DNA of 64,000 nt, from positions 682,001 through 746,000 of the forward strand of contig NZ_JAXQNP010000002.1 of NCBI RefSeq assembly GCF_034427435.1, given 5' to 3'. Source of the stretch: Nitrospirillum sp034427435. Its GTDB lineage: Bacteria > Pseudomonadota > Alphaproteobacteria > Azospirillales > Azospirillaceae. The translations under genes were made by a program, and so were the position numbers. The notes beneath the pieces were generated by a model. The model did not search any database, was not told the origin of the DNA, and saw only the letters and a list, made by a program, of their open reading frames with translations. This document shows, piece after piece, positions 43,219 to 53,885 of the stretch (position 1 is the first letter of the stretch; the number at the start of each line of letters is the position of its first letter).

Positions 43219-44285
43219 TGAGCCTGGCCTATCGCCTTGCCCGCCCCCTGCTGTTCGCCCTGGATGCCGAGCGGGCGCACGACCTGACCATCAACCTGCT
43301 GAAGGTTGGCGCCCTGCCGCCGGGACTGTTCGGCGCCGGTGACCCGGACGACCCGATCCTGGCGCAGACAGTCTTCGGCCTGGACTTCCCCAACCCCGTG
43401 GGCCTGGGGGCCGGCTTCGACAAGAATGCGCGGGTGCCGGACGCCATGCTGGCCCTGGGCTTCGGCCTGGTGGAGGCCGGCACCGTGACCCCGCGGCCAC
43501 AGCCGGGCAACCCCAAGCCCCGGCTGTTCCGCGCCGTGGAGGTCGAGGGCGTCATCAACCGCTTCGGCTTCAACAATGAGGGGCTGGAGACCTTCGCCCG
43601 CCGGCTGGAAGACAGGCGCGGCCTGGGCCGCTCCGGCATCCTGGGCGCCAACGTCGGCAAGAACAAGGACACGGTGGATGCGGCGAGCGACTATGCCATC
43701 GGCATCCGCCGCCTGGCGCCACTGGCCGATTACCTGGTGGTCAACGTCTCCTCCCCCAACACGCCGGGCTTGCGCTCCCTGCAAGGACGCCAGGCCCTGA
43801 CCGACCTGCTGGCCGCCTGCCTGGAGGCGCGCGGAACCCACCGCACGCCCCTGCTGCTGAAGGTGGCGCCGGACCTGACGGCGGACGACAAGCTGGACGT
43901 GGCGGAGGTGGCGCTGGCCAGTGGCATCGACGGCCTGATCGTGTCCAACACCACGCTGGACCGGCCCGACAGCCTAAGCCCGGCGCACCGGGCGGAGGCG
44001 GGGGGCCTGAGCGGCCAGCCGCTGTTCGACAAGTCGACGGCCGTGCTGCGCGACTTCTACCGCCTGACGGGAGGCAAGCTGCCCCTGGTGGGCGTGGGTG
44101 GCGTGGGCTCGGGCGCGCAGGCCTATGCCAAGATCCGCGCCGGCGCCAGCCTAGTGCAGGTCTATTCCGCCCTGATCTACCAGGGTCCGGGCCTGGTGAC
44201 CGCCATCAAGCGCGACTTGGCCGCCCTGCTGCGCCGCGACGGCTTCACCAGCATCAACCAGGCGGTGGGGGCGGATCACCGGTAG
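43218..44285 (+). CDS. pyrD: Dihydroorotate dehydrogenase (quinone), class 2
   Basis: 355 aa. Oxidises dihydroorotate to orotate using FMN and the membrane quinone pool. Motifs: GLGAGFDKNARV, TVTPRPQPGNPKPRLFR, NRFGFNNEGLE, VNVSSPNTPGLRSLQ (with the class 2 catalytic serine), KVAPDL, VSNTT and GGVGSGAQAYAKIRAGASLVQVYSALIYQGP (phosphate-binding). The N-terminal helix MSLAYRLARPLLFALDAERAH is the membrane-attachment segment. A dispersed-repeat end follows the stop. Confidence 0.97.
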   Translation: MSLAYRLARPLLFALDAERAHDLTINLLKVGALPPGLFGAGDPDDPILAQTVFGLDFPNPVGLGAGFDKNARVPDAMLALGFGLVEAGTVTPRPQPGNPKPRLFRAVEVEGVINRFGFNNEGLETFARRLEDRRGLGRSGILGANVGKNKDTVDAASDYAIGIRRLAPLADYLVVNVSSPNTPGLRSLQGRQALTDLLAACLEARGTHRTPLLLKVAPDLTADDKLDVAEVALASGIDGLIVSNTTLDRPDSLSPAHRAEAGGLSGQPLFDKSTAVLRDFYRLTGGKLPLVGVGGVGSGAQAYAKIRAGASLVQVYSALIYQGPGLVTAIKRDLAALLRRDGFTSINQAVGADHR

Positions 44286-44286
44286 G

Positions 44287-44331
44287 CGCTGCCGCAAGCC
44301 GGCGGATGCCGGCGCCCGGCGACTGAGGGAA
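44287..44331. repeat. Dispersed intergenic repeat, copy E (right end only)
   Basis: Ends in CCGGCGACTGAGGGAA (44316-44331), matching the right terminus of copy B2, preceded by the shared AAGCC and the GCGGATGCCGGC palindromic stretch. It lies between pyrD and the EAL gene, 9 bases ahead of the EAL start codon. Confidence 0.7.
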
Positions 44332-44340
44332 GCGAAAAAC

Positions 44341-45573
44341 ATGCACGTGCTGCGTCACATCATCTTCGCCGCCTGTTATGTCGCCGTGGCGGTGGCCGTG
44401 GCCCTGGCCCTGCCCTTGGCCGGCGTGGGGGTGGACCGATCCTACGGCCTGCTGCTGGGCCTCGTGGTCTTCGTCTTCGGCGGCCTGCTGCATGAGTTCT
44501 ACGCCCGCATGGAACAGGCGGAGCGGCTGGAGGACCGGCTGGACCGCCTGCTGGACCGCCAGCGCGACGTGCTGGCGGCGCTGGACCGGTTGATGCGCCC
44601 CAGTGCGGAGGCCGGCGGCGCCGTGGCCGCCGTGGTCAGCGACGCCCGCATGCTGCGCACCCTGGCCGACCAGATGCCGGCGGGTGGCGCGGTTCCGCCG
44701 CAGGCGCCGGCGCCCACCCCGCCCCCCGCCCCGGCGGCCCCGCGCGTGCCGCTAGCCCCCACCCTGGGGTCCGCCTACGGTCCCCTGACCGGTCCCCTGC
44801 CGGGGCAAGAACCGGAGGCGGAGGACGACAGCGCCGTGATGAACGGCATCCGTGAGGCGCTGCGGTCGGACCGGGTGGACATCTTCCTGCAGCCCATCGT
44901 CAGCCTGCCGCAGCGCAAGCACCGCTTTTACGAGGTGTTCTCCCGCATCCGGCTGGAGGACGGCAGTTACCTGACCCCGGATCGCTACCTGGGCGTGGCG
45001 GCGCGTCACAAGCTGATGGCGCCCATCGACAACCTGCTGCTGTTCCGCTGCGTCCAGTTGCTGCGCGAGACGGAAAAGCGCCACCAGAACGTGGGCTTCT
45101 TCTGCAACATCTCCGCCGCCACGCTGAACGACGGCACCTTCATGCAGGAGTTCGTGCAGTTCATGGGGCAGCACCCCAACCTGGTGCAGAAGATCATCTT
45201 CGAGCTCAGCCAGGCCGACCTGATGCAGGGCGACGTCTTCGCCACCGGCTTCCTGGATGGGCTGCGCAGCCTGGGTTTCCGCTTTTCCATGGACCAGGTC
45301 GACCGCTTCGACGTCGACTGGGACCAACTGGCGGCGCACGAGATCCGCTTCGTCAAGCTGGACGCCGCCCGCCTGCTGGACCCGGACGGCCGCTTCGCCA
45401 ACCCCGACAAGGTGACCCTGCTGAAGCGCCAGTTGGACCGCAACAACATCGACCTGATCGTGGAGAAGATCGAAACCGACCAGCAATTGCTGGACCTTTT
45501 GGATCTGTTCATCGATTTCGGCCAGGGCTACCTGTTTGGCGAGCCGCGCATGGCCCGCCGTCTGCCATCCTGA
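44341..45573 (+). CDS. Membrane-bound degenerate EAL-domain protein (TipF-like)
   Basis: 410 aa. Two TM helices (about residues 6-26 and 35-52), a charged coiled coil (QAERLEDRLDRLLDRQRDVLAALDR), a Pro/Ala-rich linker, then an EAL-type domain from about residue 165. The EAL motif is YEVFSRI, NISAATLND and FELSQADL replace the canonical boxes. The catalytic loop DDFGTG reads SMDQVDRFD, so the double Asp is absent; EKIETDQQ and GQGYLFGEP are retained. Likely an inactive c-di-GMP-binding receptor rather than a phosphodiesterase. The two-TM-coiled-coil-EAL layout matches Caulobacter TipF, a flagellar placement factor; this is an inference. 13 bp ahead of the next gene. Confidence 0.8.
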   Translation: MHVLRHIIFAACYVAVAVAVALALPLAGVGVDRSYGLLLGLVVFVFGGLLHEFYARMEQAERLEDRLDRLLDRQRDVLAALDRLMRPSAEAGGAVAAVVSDARMLRTLADQMPAGGAVPPQAPAPTPPPAPAAPRVPLAPTLGSAYGPLTGPLPGQEPEAEDDSAVMNGIREALRSDRVDIFLQPIVSLPQRKHRFYEVFSRIRLEDGSYLTPDRYLGVAARHKLMAPIDNLLLFRCVQLLRETEKRHQNVGFFCNISAATLNDGTFMQEFVQFMGQHPNLVQKIIFELSQADLMQGDVFATGFLDGLRSLGFRFSMDQVDRFDVDWDQLAAHEIRFVKLDAARLLDPDGRFANPDKVTLLKRQLDRNNIDLIVEKIETDQQLLDLLDLFIDFGQGYLFGEPRMARRLPS

Positions 45574-45585
45574 GATTAGAGCCCC

Positions 45586-46470
45586 ATGACCGCCATTCCC
45601 CTGCACACCGGCCTGTCGCACCTGGCGGACCGTTACGACGGATTCATCCTGGACTTGTGGGGGGTGGTGCATGATGGCATCGCCCCCTATCCGGGGGTGC
45701 CGGAATGCCTGAAGACCCTGCGCGCCCAGGGCAAGCGCGTCTGCCTGCTGTCCAACGCGCCCCGCCGCGTGGACGCCGCCGCCGACCGGCTGACCGAGAT
45801 GGGCCTGACGCCCGACCATTACGACGCGCTGCTGACCTCGGGCGAGGCCACGCACGACGCCCTGCGCGAACCGCCCGACGCCTGGCACGCCGCCCTGGGG
45901 CCGAAGCTGCTGCACATCGGCCCCGACCGCGATGCCGGCGTCTATCTGGACCTGCCCGGCCGTATCAAGGTCGACCGGCCGGAGGACGCGGACTTCGTCC
46001 TGAACACCGGCATCGTCGATTTCAGCGAGTCGCTGGCGGATTACGAGCCCATCCTGGCGGCCTGCGCCGCCCTGAATCTGCCCATGGTCTGCGCCAACCC
46101 GGACCTGGTGGTGCATGTCGGGCCGCAGCTGGTGATCTGCGCCGGGGAGCTGGCGCGGCGGTATGAGGAACTGGGGGGCGACGTGCGCCAGCACGGCAAG
46201 CCCTATCCCGGGGTCTACGCCCGTTGCTTCGACCTGCTGGGCGGCATCGCCCGCCAGCGCATCCTGGCGGTGGGGGACAGCCTGCGCACCGACATGGCCG
46301 GCGCCAACGCCGCCGGGATCGACGGCCTGTTGATCACCGGGGGCATCCACCGCGAGGAACTGGGCGTGGCCGACCCGCTGGCCGACCTGCCGGACCTGGA
46401 CCGGCTGGCGGACATCGCCGCCCAGGCCGGCCTGACCATCAGCGGCGCCATGAACCGTCTGGGCTGGTGA
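45586..46470 (+). CDS. TIGR01459-family HAD-type hydrolase
   Basis: 294 aa. The HAD nucleophile loop FILDLWGVVHDG, LLSNAPRRVDAA and the DTGVxxAxxxG-like GDSLRTDMAGANAAGIDGLLITGG motif are visible. The cap domain is the NagD/PGP type. Phosphatase of a small cytosolic substrate, unidentified. Related to NagD and pyridoxal/UMP phosphatases. Transcribed immediately after the EAL gene with 12-base spacing. Confidence 0.9.
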   Translation: MTAIPLHTGLSHLADRYDGFILDLWGVVHDGIAPYPGVPECLKTLRAQGKRVCLLSNAPRRVDAAADRLTEMGLTPDHYDALLTSGEATHDALREPPDAWHAALGPKLLHIGPDRDAGVYLDLPGRIKVDRPEDADFVLNTGIVDFSESLADYEPILAACAALNLPMVCANPDLVVHVGPQLVICAGELARRYEELGGDVRQHGKPYPGVYARCFDLLGGIARQRILAVGDSLRTDMAGANAAGIDGLLITGGIHREELGVADPLADLPDLDRLADIAAQAGLTISGAMNRLGW

Positions 46471-46530
46471 GCGCCCCGCTGGCATGCTCCTCTGGGCATA
46501 CCCTCCTTGGTTCACCACCTCTGGCGGGTG

Positions 46531-46556
46531 TGTAACAGCCGGGTTAAAAGTGTAAC
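46531..46556 (+). promoter_or_regulatory. TGTAAC direct repeats upstream of the GIN-domain gene
   Basis: TGTAAC occurs at 46531-46536 and 46551-46556 (20-bp spacing), with GGTTAA between. A ten-to-eleven-base phased arrangement is typical of response-regulator tandem sites, but this is speculative. Confidence 0.3.
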
Positions 46557-46617
46557 GCTTAGGCAAACGTTGCGGACAGGGTGGGACCAAGTGGCCAATA
46601 GTCGGGGGAGTTCTACG

Positions 46618-47778
46618 ATGTCGCGCAGGGTGCGTCCCATGGAAACCAGTGCCCTCCCCTCCCGTCCGCGCCTGACGCCGGGTATCCCCGCCGGTGGCAT
46701 CATCGCCGCCCTGGTGGCCGTTGGCTCACTGGGCTTCATGCTGTTCGGCAGCCATAGTCCATCCCATTCAGTCAAGATCGTGAAGATGGATGGCGGTATT
46801 CCCCCCATCCCGCCGATCCCACCGATCCCACCGATGTCCCCCGCCAAGCCGGCCGCCCCCGCCGCTCCCATCAGTCGGGCGGATGCCGACCAGATCCGCC
46901 GCGATGTGGAAGAGGCGATGAAGGGCCTGGACGTCGAGTCCATCAAGCAGGAGGCCAAGGCCGCGGCGATGGCCGCGCGGGCCGCCGCCCGGGATGCCCG
47001 CGCCCTGAGCGACAGCGCGCAGGAATTTCCGGCACAGCAGGTGGTGAACCTGTCCAACCTGGCCGGCAACACCATCATCCACCCGTCCAGCAGCGCCACC
47101 ACCATCAGCATCACCGCCAGCGGCGGTGCGGTGCGCGCCGCGGCGGAGGATGGCGCCCTGCAGGTGACGGGCAGCGGCCGGTCGACGGAGCTGACCATCA
47201 CCGTGCCCGCCAAGACCAAGCTGGTGGCCGCCGGGCTGGCGGGCGAGCTGACGGTGGACGGGGACCTGGACGGCGACGTCGTGCTGGACGTGCGGAAGGC
47301 CCAGGTGGCCCTCAAGAAGGTCAAGTCGCTGCAGGCCAATATCGTGGAAAGCGCCGACCTCAGCGTCGACGATGTGTCGGAAACGCTGAAATTCATCATC
47401 GCGGGCCGCGGCGACCTGCATGTGGGCCACGCCGCCGACGCGGAGATCCGGGTGATGGGCCAAGCCGACGTGTCGCTGGGCACCGTCGACAAGACCTTGC
47501 GCCTGGCGATCTACGGCAATGGCGACGTTTCCGCCGACCGCGTGGACGGGGTGATCGAGACGGTCATCAACGGCAAGGGCGATGTCCACATCAACGATGG
47601 CAACGCCAGCGCCCTGAAGGTCGCCGTCTTGGGCCAGGGCGACTTCACCTTCGACGGCACCGCCAAGGACCCCAACCTGTTCATGGGCGGTGGCGGCACC
47701 ATCACGGTGGCCAAGCACACCGGCACGCCCCGCATCGGCAAGTCCGGCAATGGCGAAGTGGTGCTGGGCGGGGAGTGA
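46618..47778 (+). CDS. Secreted/membrane-anchored DUF2807 (GIN-like) protein
   Basis: 386 aa. TM/signal anchor at about residues 24-43, a Pro-rich linker with PIPPIPPIPPIPP near residue 60, a helical Ala-rich segment (EEAMKGLDVESIKQEAKAAAMAARAAARDARAL), then a C-terminal beta-solenoid-like domain in which LTV/GDL/GDV motifs recur every ~20-22 residues (for example GELTVDGDLDGDVVLD, GRGDLHVGHAADAEIRV, GNGDVSADRVDGVIE). This matches the DUF2807/GIN-type head domain of cell-surface auto-transporter-like proteins. Start chosen at MSRRVRPMETS with GGGGGAG upstream. Function probably adhesion or envelope maintenance, unproven. Confidence 0.7.
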   Translation: MSRRVRPMETSALPSRPRLTPGIPAGGIIAALVAVGSLGFMLFGSHSPSHSVKIVKMDGGIPPIPPIPPIPPMSPAKPAAPAAPISRADADQIRRDVEEAMKGLDVESIKQEAKAAAMAARAAARDARALSDSAQEFPAQQVVNLSNLAGNTIIHPSSSATTISITASGGAVRAAAEDGALQVTGSGRSTELTITVPAKTKLVAAGLAGELTVDGDLDGDVVLDVRKAQVALKKVKSLQANIVESADLSVDDVSETLKFIIAGRGDLHVGHAADAEIRVMGQADVSLGTVDKTLRLAIYGNGDVSADRVDGVIETVINGKGDVHINDGNASALKVAVLGQGDFTFDGTAKDPNLFMGGGGTITVAKHTGTPRIGKSGNGEVVLGGE

Positions 47779-47961
47779 CCGCCAGCATCACCCGCTCGTC
47801 CATTCCTACTATCCCGCCGCCCGCTTTTCCGCCGATTGCACGGGATCGTTCGCCGTGCCTAAAGTACGTCCATTGGTAGAACCCAGCCGACCTGACACCT
47901 GATCTTTCGAGGGGGTGCGGCCGAGAGGGCGGCGGCCAGGCGAAAAAAGGACGGACACGGG

Positions 47962-49722
47962 GTGCGGTTGGGGGCGGCGACACGGATTTGCCTGGGCTAC
48001 GCCGTGTTCGGCGGGGCCTGGGTCTTAGGCTCCGACATTTTCCTGAAGACGGTGCTGGACGGCGTGCACGCCGCCTGGTTGGCGCCGGTCAAGGGCGTGG
48101 GCTTCGTCCTGGTGACGGCCCTGCTGCTGCACCGGGTGCTGGTGCGCGCCCTGGCGGTGGATGCGCGCAAGACGCGCGATCTCGCCCTCAGTGAGGCGCG
48201 CTACAGCGCCCTGGCGGAGATGGCGCCCGTCGGCATCTTCCATGTCGATGCCGACGGCCAGATCACCTATCGCAATCCCCGCCTGCGCGAGATTTCCGGC
48301 CTGCCGGCGGAACTGGACCCCGGGGGTAGTTGGGAGTGGTGGCTGATCCATCCCGAGGACCATAAGCGGGCACAGTCCCGCTGGCTGGCCGCGACCCAGG
48401 CCGGCGAACGCTTCGCCGAGGAATTCCGCATCCGCCGGCATGATGGCCGTATCGTCTGGGTGCTGTGCGAGGCGGTGCCCGTCACCGCCCGCGAGGGGGA
48501 GCGGATGGGCTATGTCGGCATGGCCCTGGACCTGACGGCCCAGCACCTGGCGGCGGAAGGGGTGCGCCAGGAGAAGGAACGGTATGAGCTGGCCACCGCC
48601 GGCTCCGCCGTCGGCATCTGGGACTGGCAGTTGGGCGACGGCAGCCTGCATCTGTCTGGCCAGGCCCTGACCCTGCTGCGCCTGCCGTCGGGCGAGGTCG
48701 CCCCCCGGCGCGTGCTGGGCATGATCCCCAAGGCGGAACGGGCGCGGGCCTTTGCCCATGTGCGGGGCACCCTACGCCTGCGCCGACCTTTCGACCTGGA
48801 ACTGCCCCTGGTCTGCGCCGATGGCGTGACGCGGTGGTTCCATGTGCGCGGCCAGGGCGTCTGGCCGGCAACGACGCTGGCCGAAAACCCCAGCCGGCCA
48901 ACCCGGCTGCTGGGGTCGCTGATGGACATCACCGCGCGCAAGGAAACGGAGGGCCAACTGGCCCGGGCGCGGCATGACGCGGAAATGGCCAGCCGCAGCA
49001 AGACCGCCTTCCTGGCCAGCATGAGCCATGAACTGCGCACCCCCCTCAACGCCATCATCGGCTTCAGCGAGCTGATCACCCAGCAGACCTACGGCCCGGT
49101 GGGCGATCCGCGCTATGCCGATTATGCCGAGGACATCCGGGTCAGCGGCCTGCACCTGCTGGAACTGGTGAACGACATCCTGGACGTGGCCCGCATGGAG
49201 GCCGGCCGGTTCGAGCTGGAGGACAAGGTGGTGGACATCGCGGCGGAGGTCGCGGTGGCCGTGCGTCAAATCCAGGCCGGCAATCTTCAGCGCCAGTTGG
49301 AAATCAGCGTGGCCCCCGGCACCGAGGGGCTGCACGCCATGCTGGACCCCACCGCCCTGCGCCAGGTGCTGCTGAACCTGGTGGGCAACGCGGTGAAGTT
49401 CACGCCCGATGGCGGGCGGGTGACGGTGGCGGGGGAGATCCGGCGCGACGGGCTGGCCCTGTCGGTCACCGACACCGGCCCCGGCATCTCCCGCTTCGTA
49501 CTGGATAATCTGGGCACCCAGCCCTTCCTGCAGGCCGAACCCTCGCTGCGGCGGCGCCATGGCGGCAGCGGCCTGGGCCTATTCATCGTCCGGCGGCTGA
49601 TGGACCTGCACGGCGGCACCCTTCATGTGGAATGCCCCGCTGACGGGGGGACCCGCGTCACCGTCGTCTTCCCGCCCGACCGCCAGGTGCCGCCGGGCCC
49701 CTCGCTGGCGATATCGCCCTGA
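47962..49722 (+). CDS. PAS-domain sensor histidine kinase
   Basis: 586 aa starting at GTG 47962. N-terminal hydrophobic segment(s), then two PAS-like domains (about residues 80-190: YSALAEMAPVGIFHVDADGQITYRNPRLREISGL; and 200-325: ELATAGSAVGIWDWQLGDGSLHLS). The HisKA H-box SHELRTPLNAIIGFSEL has the phosphoacceptor His at about residue 355. The HATPase_c domain has the N box NLVGNAVKFTPDGG, G1 DTGPGIS and GGSGLGLFIVRRLMDLHGG. Ligand unknown. It may pair with a distant response regulator; none is adjacent. Follows a short intergenic region of 183 bp. Confidence 0.9.
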   Translation: MRLGAATRICLGYAVFGGAWVLGSDIFLKTVLDGVHAAWLAPVKGVGFVLVTALLLHRVLVRALAVDARKTRDLALSEARYSALAEMAPVGIFHVDADGQITYRNPRLREISGLPAELDPGGSWEWWLIHPEDHKRAQSRWLAATQAGERFAEEFRIRRHDGRIVWVLCEAVPVTAREGERMGYVGMALDLTAQHLAAEGVRQEKERYELATAGSAVGIWDWQLGDGSLHLSGQALTLLRLPSGEVAPRRVLGMIPKAERARAFAHVRGTLRLRRPFDLELPLVCADGVTRWFHVRGQGVWPATTLAENPSRPTRLLGSLMDITARKETEGQLARARHDAEMASRSKTAFLASMSHELRTPLNAIIGFSELITQQTYGPVGDPRYADYAEDIRVSGLHLLELVNDILDVARMEAGRFELEDKVVDIAAEVAVAVRQIQAGNLQRQLEISVAPGTEGLHAMLDPTALRQVLLNLVGNAVKFTPDGGRVTVAGEIRRDGLALSVTDTGPGISRFVLDNLGTQPFLQAEPSLRRRHGGSGLGLFIVRRLMDLHGGTLHVECPADGGTRVTVVFPPDRQVPPGPSLAISP

Positions 49723-49769
49723 TCAGGGCATGATGGGGCTGCACGGTTCCCGCGAAACGGCGCACATCA

Positions 49770-50012
49770 ATGCCCCCATCCAAACCCAAGACAGCCAAAC
49801 CGTCCAAGACACCGACCCCGGATGGGGAGCTACCCTCCAGCCTGGATGCGGTACTGGCGGCCGGCGCCCGTGACAGCCTGCGGCGTGACCAGGGCTATGC
49901 CCGTTTCCGCGCCCAGGCGGACAAGGCGGCCGCCGCCGCCGACAAGGGTGACGACCGAGCGTACCGCCTGCTGGCCGAGGCCATCCGCCAATTGCTGAAC
50001 GACCGCCGCTGA
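49770..50012 (+). CDS. Uncharacterised protein, 80 aa
   Basis: Lys/Pro-rich N-terminus (MPPSKPKTAKPSKTPTPDG), then a helical segment (SLDAVLAAGARDSLRRDQGYARFRAQADKAAAAADKGDDRAYRLLAEAIRQLLNDRR). No TM or signal. Function unknown. It is 47 bases downstream of the kinase gene and possibly cotranscribed. Confidence 0.5.
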   Translation: MPPSKPKTAKPSKTPTPDGELPSSLDAVLAAGARDSLRRDQGYARFRAQADKAAAAADKGDDRAYRLLAEAIRQLLNDRR

Positions 50013-50097
50013 AATCCCGCCACCGGCATGGCCGTCCCCCCGCCCAGACAGGACTCGGCCCCTGTCGCAGTCCGCCCCACCGCCCCATCTAGACCTG

Positions 50098-51999
<1,902 letters not shown>

Positions 52000-52094
52000 C
52001 GAGACACGTCGACAGGCCGCTTTTGACATCAGCATTCGCCCGGACCAAATTTCTGGGATATGGAGCGACTGAGGACGTTTCCCCGAGGCCGCCT

Positions 52095-53120
52095 ATGAAC
52101 GCCGATACCCATCTGCCCTCCGAGTCGCCCGCTGGTTTAGGATCTGACCCCACCGGCCTGGCGGAACCGTTGCTGGCGGGGGATCGGCGGGCCTTGGCGC
52201 GGGCCATCACCCTGATCGAATCGACCCGGGCCGATCACCGCGCCCAGGCCGACGCCCTGCTGGCCCGCCTGCTGCCCCATGCCGGGCGATCGGTGCGGGT
52301 GGGCATCACCGGCGTGCCGGGCGTGGGCAAGTCCACCTTCATCGAGGCCTTCGGCCTGCACGTCATCGGCCGCGGGCACAAGGTCGCCGTGCTGGCCATC
52401 GACCCCTCCAGCCAGCGCACCGGCGGGTCCATCCTGGGCGACAAGACCCGCATGGAACAGCTGTCGCGCGACCCGGCGGCCTTCATCCGCCCCTCTCCCG
52501 CCGGCAGCACCCTGGGCGGCGTCGCCCGGCGCACGCGCGAGGCCATGCTGTTGTGCGAGGCCGCCGGCTTCGACGTCATCGTGGTGGAGACGGTGGGCGT
52601 GGGCCAGTCGGAGACGGCGGTGGCCGACATGGTGGACCTGTTCCTGCTGCTGCTGCTGCCGGCGGGCGGGGATGAGTTGCAGGGCCTGAAGAAGGGCATC
52701 GTGGAACTGGCCGACCTGGTGGTGGTGAACAAGGCGGACGGCGACCTGGTGGCCCAGGCCCGCCACGCGGTGGCCGAATACCGCCATGCCCTGGCCCTGC
52801 TGCGCCCGGCGGTGCCCGACTGGACCGTGCCGGTGCTGAGCTGCTCCGCCCTCACCAACCAGGGGGTGGACGGGGTGTGGGACACCATCGTCCGGTTCCG
52901 CGACGCCCAAGCCGCCAGCGGCAGGCTGGACGGCCGCCGCGCCGAGCAGGCCCGCGCCTGGATGTGGAACGAGATTCGCGAAAACCTGTTGGCCGCCTTC
53001 ACCGGGGACCCCGCCGTGCGCGGCCACTTGCCCGAGGCCGAATTGGCGGTGACGGCCGGAACCCGGACCCCGGCCATGGCCGCGCGCGACCTGCTGGCCC
53101 GGTTTCGGCGTGAGGCGTAA
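52095..53120 (+). CDS. meaB: Methylmalonyl-CoA mutase-associated GTPase MeaB
   Basis: 341 aa. G3E-like GTPase of the MeaB/ArgK family that protects adenosylcobalamin-dependent methylmalonyl-CoA mutase. The P-loop GVPGVGKST is at residues 73-81, followed by AIDPSSQRTGGSILGDKTRM, FIRPSPAGSTLGGVARRTREAM, VETVGVGQSETAVADMVD and the specificity motif VVNKADGD. A link to the cobST genes (cobalamin synthesis) elsewhere in the window is functional, not positional. Start at ATG 52095; a longer frame upstream overlaps the exporter gene and is discounted. No mutase gene is nearby. Confidence 0.95.
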   Translation: MNADTHLPSESPAGLGSDPTGLAEPLLAGDRRALARAITLIESTRADHRAQADALLARLLPHAGRSVRVGITGVPGVGKSTFIEAFGLHVIGRGHKVAVLAIDPSSQRTGGSILGDKTRMEQLSRDPAAFIRPSPAGSTLGGVARRTREAMLLCEAAGFDVIVVETVGVGQSETAVADMVDLFLLLLLPAGGDELQGLKKGIVELADLVVVNKADGDLVAQARHAVAEYRHALALLRPAVPDWTVPVLSCSALTNQGVDGVWDTIVRFRDAQAASGRLDGRRAEQARAWMWNEIRENLLAAFTGDPAVRGHLPEAELAVTAGTRTPAMAARDLLARFRREA

Positions 53121-53313
53121 GGCGCGAGAAAAAGGAACCGTCGCGCCTGGATGTCTCCGGCACTGGGAAACCTTTCCGATGAATAGGCCCCGCCCGTCGC
53201 TCAAGAAAAAACGGCGTGGCCTTGACTCCGGGCCATCAACTGGTCATCCGTAGCGCCCCATGGTCGCCAGCACCTGTTCTAGCCTGATTCTCCGTCAGGC
53301 CATGGCAGGGATG

Positions 53314-53341
53314 CCGACGACTGGCCCCTGGTTTTTCCAGG
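53314..53341. terminator. Short hairpin upstream of rpmB promoter
   Basis: CCCCTGG and CCAGGGG flank a five-base T loop (near 53325-53343). It may terminate transcription from meaB before the rpmB promoter. No T-tract follows, so efficiency is doubtful. Confidence 0.4.
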
Positions 53342-53348
53342 GGTGCCC

Positions 53349-53377
53349 TTGACTCTCCGCCGCCCCTTCGGTTATAT
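53349..53377 (+). promoter_or_regulatory. Sigma-70 promoter of rpmB
   Basis: TTGACT (53349-53354), 17-base spacer, TTATAT (53372-53377). One of the best-consensus promoters visible in the window, 68 bp ahead of the rpmB start. It suits a highly expressed ribosomal protein gene. Confidence 0.75.
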
Positions 53378-53444
53378 CGCCGCTTCCCTCCGGAGCGGTG
53401 TGCGCCCGGGGTTGTCATTCTTGTTATTCCGTGAAGGTGCTCCA

Positions 53445-53741
53445 ATGGCCCGCAAGTGCGATGTGACCGGCAAAGGTCTGCAGTTCGGCAACAACGTTAG
53501 CCATGCCAACAACAAGACCCGTCGGCGTTTCCTGCCCAACCTCCAGGAGACCTCGCTGCTGAGCGACGCGCTGGGCACCATGGTCCGTCTGCGCCTGTCC
53601 ACCAAGGGCATCCGCACGATCGAGCACAAGGGCGGCCTGGACAGCGCCCTGCTGGACATGAAGGACAGCGAGCTGTCGCTGGATGCGCGCCGCGTGAAGC
53701 GCCGCATCGCCAAGGTCCTGGCCACCAAGGCCGCCGCCTAA
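53445..53741 (+). CDS. rpmB: 50S ribosomal protein L28
   Basis: 98 aa. MARKCDVTGKGLQFGNNVSHANNKTRRRFLPNLQ is the L28 signature. Start at ATG 53445 with GAAGG upstream; the longer frame is antisense-like. A highly expressed ribosomal protein gene with its own promoter. The basic C-terminal tail (RVKRRIAKVLATKAAA) is slightly long. Confidence 0.98.
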   Translation: MARKCDVTGKGLQFGNNVSHANNKTRRRFLPNLQETSLLSDALGTMVRLRLSTKGIRTIEHKGGLDSALLDMKDSELSLDARRVKRRIAKVLATKAAA

Positions 53742-53763
53742 GCATCGCACGCCTTCCGGGAAT

Positions 53764-53796
53764 GGGGCGGCCCCGCCGGGTGCCGCCCCGATCCTT
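53764..53796 (+). terminator. Terminator of rpmB
   Basis: GGGGCGGC (53764-53771) pairs with GCCGCCCC (53782-53789); a short GATCCTT follows. It lacks a long T run but sits directly after rpmB. Confidence 0.55.
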
Positions 53797-53885
53797 GTGA
53801 CGAATGCCCACCGGCAGGCCCGCCTGCGGTTCATCGGCATTCGCGCGTGACGATCGCCTTGCCCGCGGGCTGGGGCCTCACATCC

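Noticed and set aside
44752..46590. Long leftward frame opposite the EAL and HAD genes
   Set aside because: The forward genes carry recognisable domains; the reverse frame does not.
46795..46850. Short tandem repeat that might be taken for a CRISPR fragment
   Set aside because: It is a coding Pro-Ile-Pro repeat of about 9 bp in one frame, with no spacers.
53121..53444. Possible small RNA or leader between meaB and rpmB
   Set aside because: Apart from a short hairpin and the rpmB promoter I see no conserved structure; evidence is too weak to call an RNA gene.
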